Positions 61,173-64,000 of a DNA stretch of 64,000 nt are shown here, one piece after another (the stretch's first letter is position 1; each line of letters starts with the position of its first letter). Under the pieces are notes generated by a model. The model made no database searches. It saw only the letters and a program-made list of their open reading frames with translations, and had not been told where the DNA came from. The DNA lies in the NCBI RefSeq assembly GCF_001570565.1, contig NZ_BBXE01000029.1, forward strand, positions 114,523 to 178,522, written 5' to 3'. Made by a program: the position numbers and the translations under genes. The DNA is from Herbidospora yilanensis. Lineage in GTDB: Bacteria > Actinomycetota > Actinomycetes > Streptosporangiales > Streptosporangiaceae.

Positions 61173-61353
61173 GTGAATTCCTCTGGGGGGTCGGGTGCCG
61201 GGGACGCGCCGCTGGGAGACCGGGCTCCTTTCGTCCCTTCCGGGCGGCGAATGCCCGCGCTGATCCGGCAGGACGGATGCCGAATTCTCGTGCCGGGAGA
61301 CGGCCGGCGCCGCTTGATCGGGCCCGGCGGCAAGAGAGGCGAAAACGACGTGC

Positions 61354-61413
61354 TGTTATCGCTAACATCCTGATTTCGCGGTCACGGTAGACAGGCGTGC
61401 GCACGCCTGTCAA
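61354..61413 (-). promoter_or_regulatory. Esterase promoter with LacI-type operator and a 22-bp palindrome
   Basis: On the minus strand TTGACA (61408-61413) and TACCGT (61384-61389) are 18 bp apart. Just downstream lies the perfect 14-bp repeat TGTTAGCGATAACA-type site (61354-61367), a LacI-family operator form. A perfect 22-bp palindrome (61390-61411) covers the -35/spacer. The leader to the start at 61172 is about 200 nt. Confidence 0.65.
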
Positions 61414-61544
61414 GAAAGGCGCACGGCCCGCCGAGAGGCGTATTGGCCGAATTCCGTACGTGCCACCGGGGATGCCCGCACCGCCGCGACGAAAGGAGCT
61501 GAAATTTTCAGCACGCCACCTCTTCTGTTTTGATGTGATCTCGC

Positions 61545-61640
61545 GACGAGGTGGTCTCCCGGTTGCCCGGTGACAACCGTTACCTCGTGCTCGCCACCGC
61601 CGACGGACACGGACGGCCGTGGGCCACCCCGGCGCGCGGG
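61545..61640 (+). pseudogene. Fragment of a pyridoxamine-oxidase-like (PPOX) gene
   Basis: The frame reads SRLPGDNRYLVLATADGHGRPWATP, the N-terminal beta-strand pattern of F420/FMN-binding PPOX proteins. It has no convincing start and breaks off after about 30 codons at the end of the MarR gene. Confidence 0.5.
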
Positions 61641-61671
61641 TCCGCGTCACCCGTCCTCGGTGCGAGCATGC

Positions 61672-62148
61672 TCAGGTGTCGGCCGGGTCCTCGCCGGTGC
61701 CGAGGTTGTCCAGGACGGCCTCCGACAGGACGGCCAGCGTGTCGAGCTGACGCGGGGTGACGACGTCGAGGAAGACGCGGCGGACGTACTCGATGTGCAG
61801 TGGCACGGCCTTGGTGATGGCCTCGTGCCCGGCCGGGGTGAGGGCGACCTGCTGTCCGCGCGGGTCGTCGGCGCAGGGGTTGCGCTCGACCTGCCCGCGC
61901 GTGACCATCCGGGAGATCTGGTGGGTGAGCCGGGTCTTCTCCCACCGCAGCCGTTCGCGCAGTTCGTAGACGCGCAGCGTGTTGTCGTCCTGCATCCACA
62001 ACGTGCTGAGGACGGCGTAGTCGGCCAGCGACAGGCCGGTGTCCTGGAGGAGTTGCCGGTTCATGTGGCGGCGCAGGTCCTCCTGCATCGTGAGGAAGGC
62101 GTACCAGGCGCGCCGCTCGCGCTCGCCCAGCTCCCCGGATCCGTTCAT
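61672..62148 (-). CDS. MarR-family regulator
   Basis: The product has 158 residues. The winged HTH has LSLADYAVLSTLWMQDDNTLRVYELRERLRWEKTRLTHQISRMVTRGQVER and the wing ADDPRGQQVALTPAG. It is divergent from an SDR gene, with three TGA-N4-TCA sites between them. It probably represses both until a ligand binds. Confidence 0.93.
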   Translation of the reverse strand: MNGSGELGERERRAWYAFLTMQEDLRRHMNRQLLQDTGLSLADYAVLSTLWMQDDNTLRVYELRERLRWEKTRLTHQISRMVTRGQVERNPCADDPRGQQVALTPAGHEAITKAVPLHIEYVRRVFLDVVTPRQLDTLAVLSEAVLDNLGTGEDPADT

Positions 62149-62176
62149 CCGCTCAGGCTACCGAATCCTTCGTCGA

Positions 62177-62273
62177 TGACATGTCACCCCTTCCGGGGCG
62201 GCATGAACGGGTTACATGCGGCGTTTGCCATTTGAGAAAGGGTGATGCATCATCCTTCTTGGGTGACACATCA
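62177..62273. promoter_or_regulatory. Three TGA-N4-TCA palindromic sites between the MarR and SDR genes
   Basis: TGACATGTCA (62177-62186), TGATGCATCA (62243-62252) and TGACACATCA (62264-62273). The last two are 21 bp apart centre to centre (two helical turns) and both carry flanking GG/CC. The first is 29 bp upstream of the MarR start. Confidence 0.65.
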
Positions 62274-62326
62274 CCCATCGACCACTCGACGTGACCGGCG
62301 ACGCGATCGTCGGAAAGGAGCCCACG

Positions 62327-63076
62327 ATGGATCGTGTGGCGGGAAAGACGGCCATCGTCACCGGCGGGGCCATGGGCATGGGCGCGGCCACGGTTCGGCG
62401 CCTGGCGGCGGAGGGCGCGAACGTCGTCGTCGCCGACGTCGACGTGGACACGGCGCTGGCCCTGGCGGCCGGGCTCGGCCCGCGCGTCGTCGCCGAGCGG
62501 CTCGACGTGCGGTCGGAGGAGGAGTGGGCCGAGGTCGTCAGGCGTGCCGAGGAGAGGTTCGGCTCGGTCGACGTCCTGGTCAACAACGCGGGCGTCGCCG
62601 ACCCGGCCCCGCTGGAGCAGTGGGACGCCGCCCGGTTGCGGCGCACCCTCGACGTCAACCTGGTCGGCGTCTTCAACGGCATCCAGGCCGTGGTGCCGGC
62701 GATGAAACGGGCGGGCGGCGGTTCGATCGTCAACATCGGCTCGGTCGGCGCGCTCCAGGGCGTGCCCAGGATGTCCGGGTACGTCGTCTCCAAATGGGGT
62801 GTCCGCGGTCTCACCAAGACCGCCGCCCTGGAGTTGGGCGTCTTCGGCATCCGGGTCAACGCCGTCCACCCCGGGCAGATCCGCACGCCGATGACCGACG
62901 GCGTCGTCTTCGACACCCGGAACGTCGCGCTCGGACGCGTCGGCGAGCCGGACGACATCGCCGCGATCGTGGTGTTCTTCGCGAGCGACGACTCCCGGTT
63001 CGTCACTGGTGCCGAGATCGCCGGCGACGGGGGTCAGATCGCCGGGCCGGCCGACTACCAGGGCTTGCCTCAGTGA
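62327..63076 (+). CDS. Short-chain dehydrogenase/reductase (classical)
   Basis: The product has 249 residues. It has AIVTGGAMGMGAATVRRLAAEGANVVVADVD (NAD-type Asp), VLVNNAGVADPAP, SIVNIGSVGALQG, the catalytic YVVSK (YxxxK) and NAVHPGQIRTPM. ATG at 62327 with AAAGGAG. Likely target of the divergent MarR regulator. Confidence 0.94.
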   Translation: MDRVAGKTAIVTGGAMGMGAATVRRLAAEGANVVVADVDVDTALALAAGLGPRVVAERLDVRSEEEWAEVVRRAEERFGSVDVLVNNAGVADPAPLEQWDAARLRRTLDVNLVGVFNGIQAVVPAMKRAGGGSIVNIGSVGALQGVPRMSGYVVSKWGVRGLTKTAALELGVFGIRVNAVHPGQIRTPMTDGVVFDTRNVALGRVGEPDDIAAIVVFFASDDSRFVTGAEIAGDGGQIAGPADYQGLPQ

Positions 63077-63083
63077 GCGTAAC

Positions 63084-63100
63084 GATCACTGCAAGTGATC
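63084..63100. promoter_or_regulatory. Inverted repeat GATCACT-N3-AGTGATC
   Basis: A perfect 7-bp repeat 7 bp after the SDR stop. It could be a weak terminator or an operator for the lipase gene that starts at 63157. Confidence 0.4.
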
Positions 63101-63156
63101 ATCTGGGACGGCGGTTGCTGCGCTGATAACCCCTGGTCAGGCTCCGCAATTGAGGC

Positions 63157-63990
63157 ATGACCATCAATCATGGTGTGCGCCGGGTCGCGGTGCGGGCCGC
63201 CGCGCTGGCCTTGACGCTGGCCGCCGGTTCCGGCCTGACCGCCGCGCCGGCCGCCGCCGACATCTCGCCCCTCGGGGCCAACATCTGGACCTGCAAGCCG
63301 TCGCCGCTGCGCCCGCGTCCGGTGGTCCTGGTTCACGGCACGTGGGAGACCATGGCCGGCAACTGGGTGACGCTGTCGCCGAAGCTGAAGGCGCGGGGCC
63401 ACTGTGTCTTCGCGCTCAACTACGGCCGGGTGCCGGGCGCGGGGCCGCTCTACGGCAACGGGGACATCGCCCAGTCGGCCCAGCAGTTGTCCGACTTCGT
63501 CGACGCGGTGCTGGCGGCGACCGGGGCGTCCAAGGTGGACATCGTCGGTCATTCGCAGGGCGGCATGATGCCGCGCTACTACCTGAAGTTCCTGAACGGC
63601 GCGGCGAAGGTCCAGAAGCTGATCGGGGTCACGCCGTCCAACCACGGCACCAGCTCCCTCGGGCTGGTCAACCTCGCCCGGCTGCTCGGGCTCAGCCCCG
63701 CGGTCGCGCTCGTCTGCCAGGCCTGCCAGCAGCAGATGGTCGACTCCGACTTCATGAAGAAGCTGAACGACGGCGGCGACACGGTGCCCGGCGTCGACTA
63801 CTCGGTGATCGCCACCAGGTTCGACATGGTGGTCACGCCGTACACGTCGAGCTTCCTCACCGGCGACTCGGTGAGGAACATCCTGCTCCAGGACCGCGCC
63901 CCGCTCGACTTCAGCGGCCACGCCGCCGTCAACCTCGACCCGGTCGTGCACCAGATCGTGCTGGACGAACTCGACACCCCGCTGCCGTGA
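63157..63990 (+). CDS. Secreted triacylglycerol lipase/esterase
   Basis: The product has 277 residues. Signal peptide (about 1-34, ending PAAA). VVLVHGTWETMAGNW (oxyanion hole), nucleophile S133 (IVGHSQGG), D223 (ATRFDMVV) and H255 (DFSGHAAVN) complete the triad; Cys pairs (C46/C83, C187/C190) suggest disulfides. It resembles actinomycete extracellular lipases of the LipA/EstA type. Confidence 0.93.
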   Translation: MTINHGVRRVAVRAAALALTLAAGSGLTAAPAAADISPLGANIWTCKPSPLRPRPVVLVHGTWETMAGNWVTLSPKLKARGHCVFALNYGRVPGAGPLYGNGDIAQSAQQLSDFVDAVLAATGASKVDIVGHSQGGMMPRYYLKFLNGAAKVQKLIGVTPSNHGTSSLGLVNLARLLGLSPAVALVCQACQQQMVDSDFMKKLNDGGDTVPGVDYSVIATRFDMVVTPYTSSFLTGDSVRNILLQDRAPLDFSGHAAVNLDPVVHQIVLDELDTPLP

Positions 63991-64000
63991 AGACGGGCGG

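Noticed and set aside
1..64000. tRNA, rRNA or riboswitch genes
   Set aside because: No cloverleaf, rRNA signature or recognisable riboswitch core was found by eye; a covariance-model scan could still reveal a divergent one.

Overview
The window is very GC-rich, uses GTG/TTG starts freely, has many 4-nt ATGA/GTGA gene overlaps, and carries several genes whose start codon sits 6-7 nt after a TAnnnT box (leaderless transcripts). With mycothiol-type DinB, CGNR-finger, ECF42 and CUT1-without-ATPase genes, this points to a filamentous actinomycete, probably of the Streptosporangiaceae; the family-level placement is inference. No rRNA, tRNA or CRISPR array was seen.

Layout. 1-9.5 kb: small regulator/effector modules, namely a secreted Cu/Zn superoxide dismutase, a collagen-like secreted protein, a YheO-type regulator coupled to an aminotransferase, a divergent NmrA-like/AraC pair, a divergent CDF transporter/ArsR pair, and a divergent CGNR-finger gene facing a DinB::C-S-lyase fusion gene. 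The last pair shares two identical operators, GTAACC-N9-GGTTAC, and is the most promising undescribed system here. 9.6-17.6 kb: a HupE/UreJ-like membrane protein, a 1,560-residue secreted metallophosphoesterase/beta-propeller protein, and a MerR regulator with its target. 17.7-20.9 kb is a gene graveyard: a frameshifted GH97-like N-domain and remnants of Tn3, IS21 and IS3 elements, an acyl-carrier domain and an NTPase tail, around one intact lipoprotein gene. 20.9-24.3 kb: a FAD monooxygenase with a TetR regulator, and a frameshifted membrane gene.

24.4-40.8 kb is a carbohydrate island. A leftward operon encodes a solute-binding lipoprotein, two CUT1 permeases, a 2-hydroxyacid dehydrogenase, a DeoR regulator, a GH4 NAD-dependent glycosidase, a fumarylacetoacetate-hydrolase-fold enzyme, an amidohydrolase and an IlvD/Edd dehydratase. 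A rightward operon encodes a PfkB kinase, a SIS-domain protein, a tautomerase-like protein, a tagatose-6-P/1-phosphofructokinase-type kinase, a class II aldolase, a small protein and a NodB-like protein with an altered active site. The two operons look like complementary oxidative (sugar acid to keto acid) and phosphorylative (sugar phosphate to triose) routes fed by one importer. A TnpB element sits between the binding-protein and permease genes. No transport ATPase is present, so a shared MsiK-like subunit encoded elsewhere is expected.

40.8-52.8 kb holds more regulator/effector sets: HD hydrolase/GlxA, SDR/TetR with a perfect palindrome, VOC/DGPF/ECF42 sigma with a frameshift and duplicated tails, MerR, HTH-DUF3887/CPBP protease, hemerythrin, and a membrane protein/histidine kinase/response regulator operon. 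52.9-64 kb is mostly secretome: an SGNH hydrolase with nine FG-GAP-like repeats, two ricin-like small secreted paralogues, a SAM methyltransferase, a CBM2 esterase under a LacI-type operator, a MarR/SDR pair with three TGA-N4-TCA sites, and a secreted lipase.
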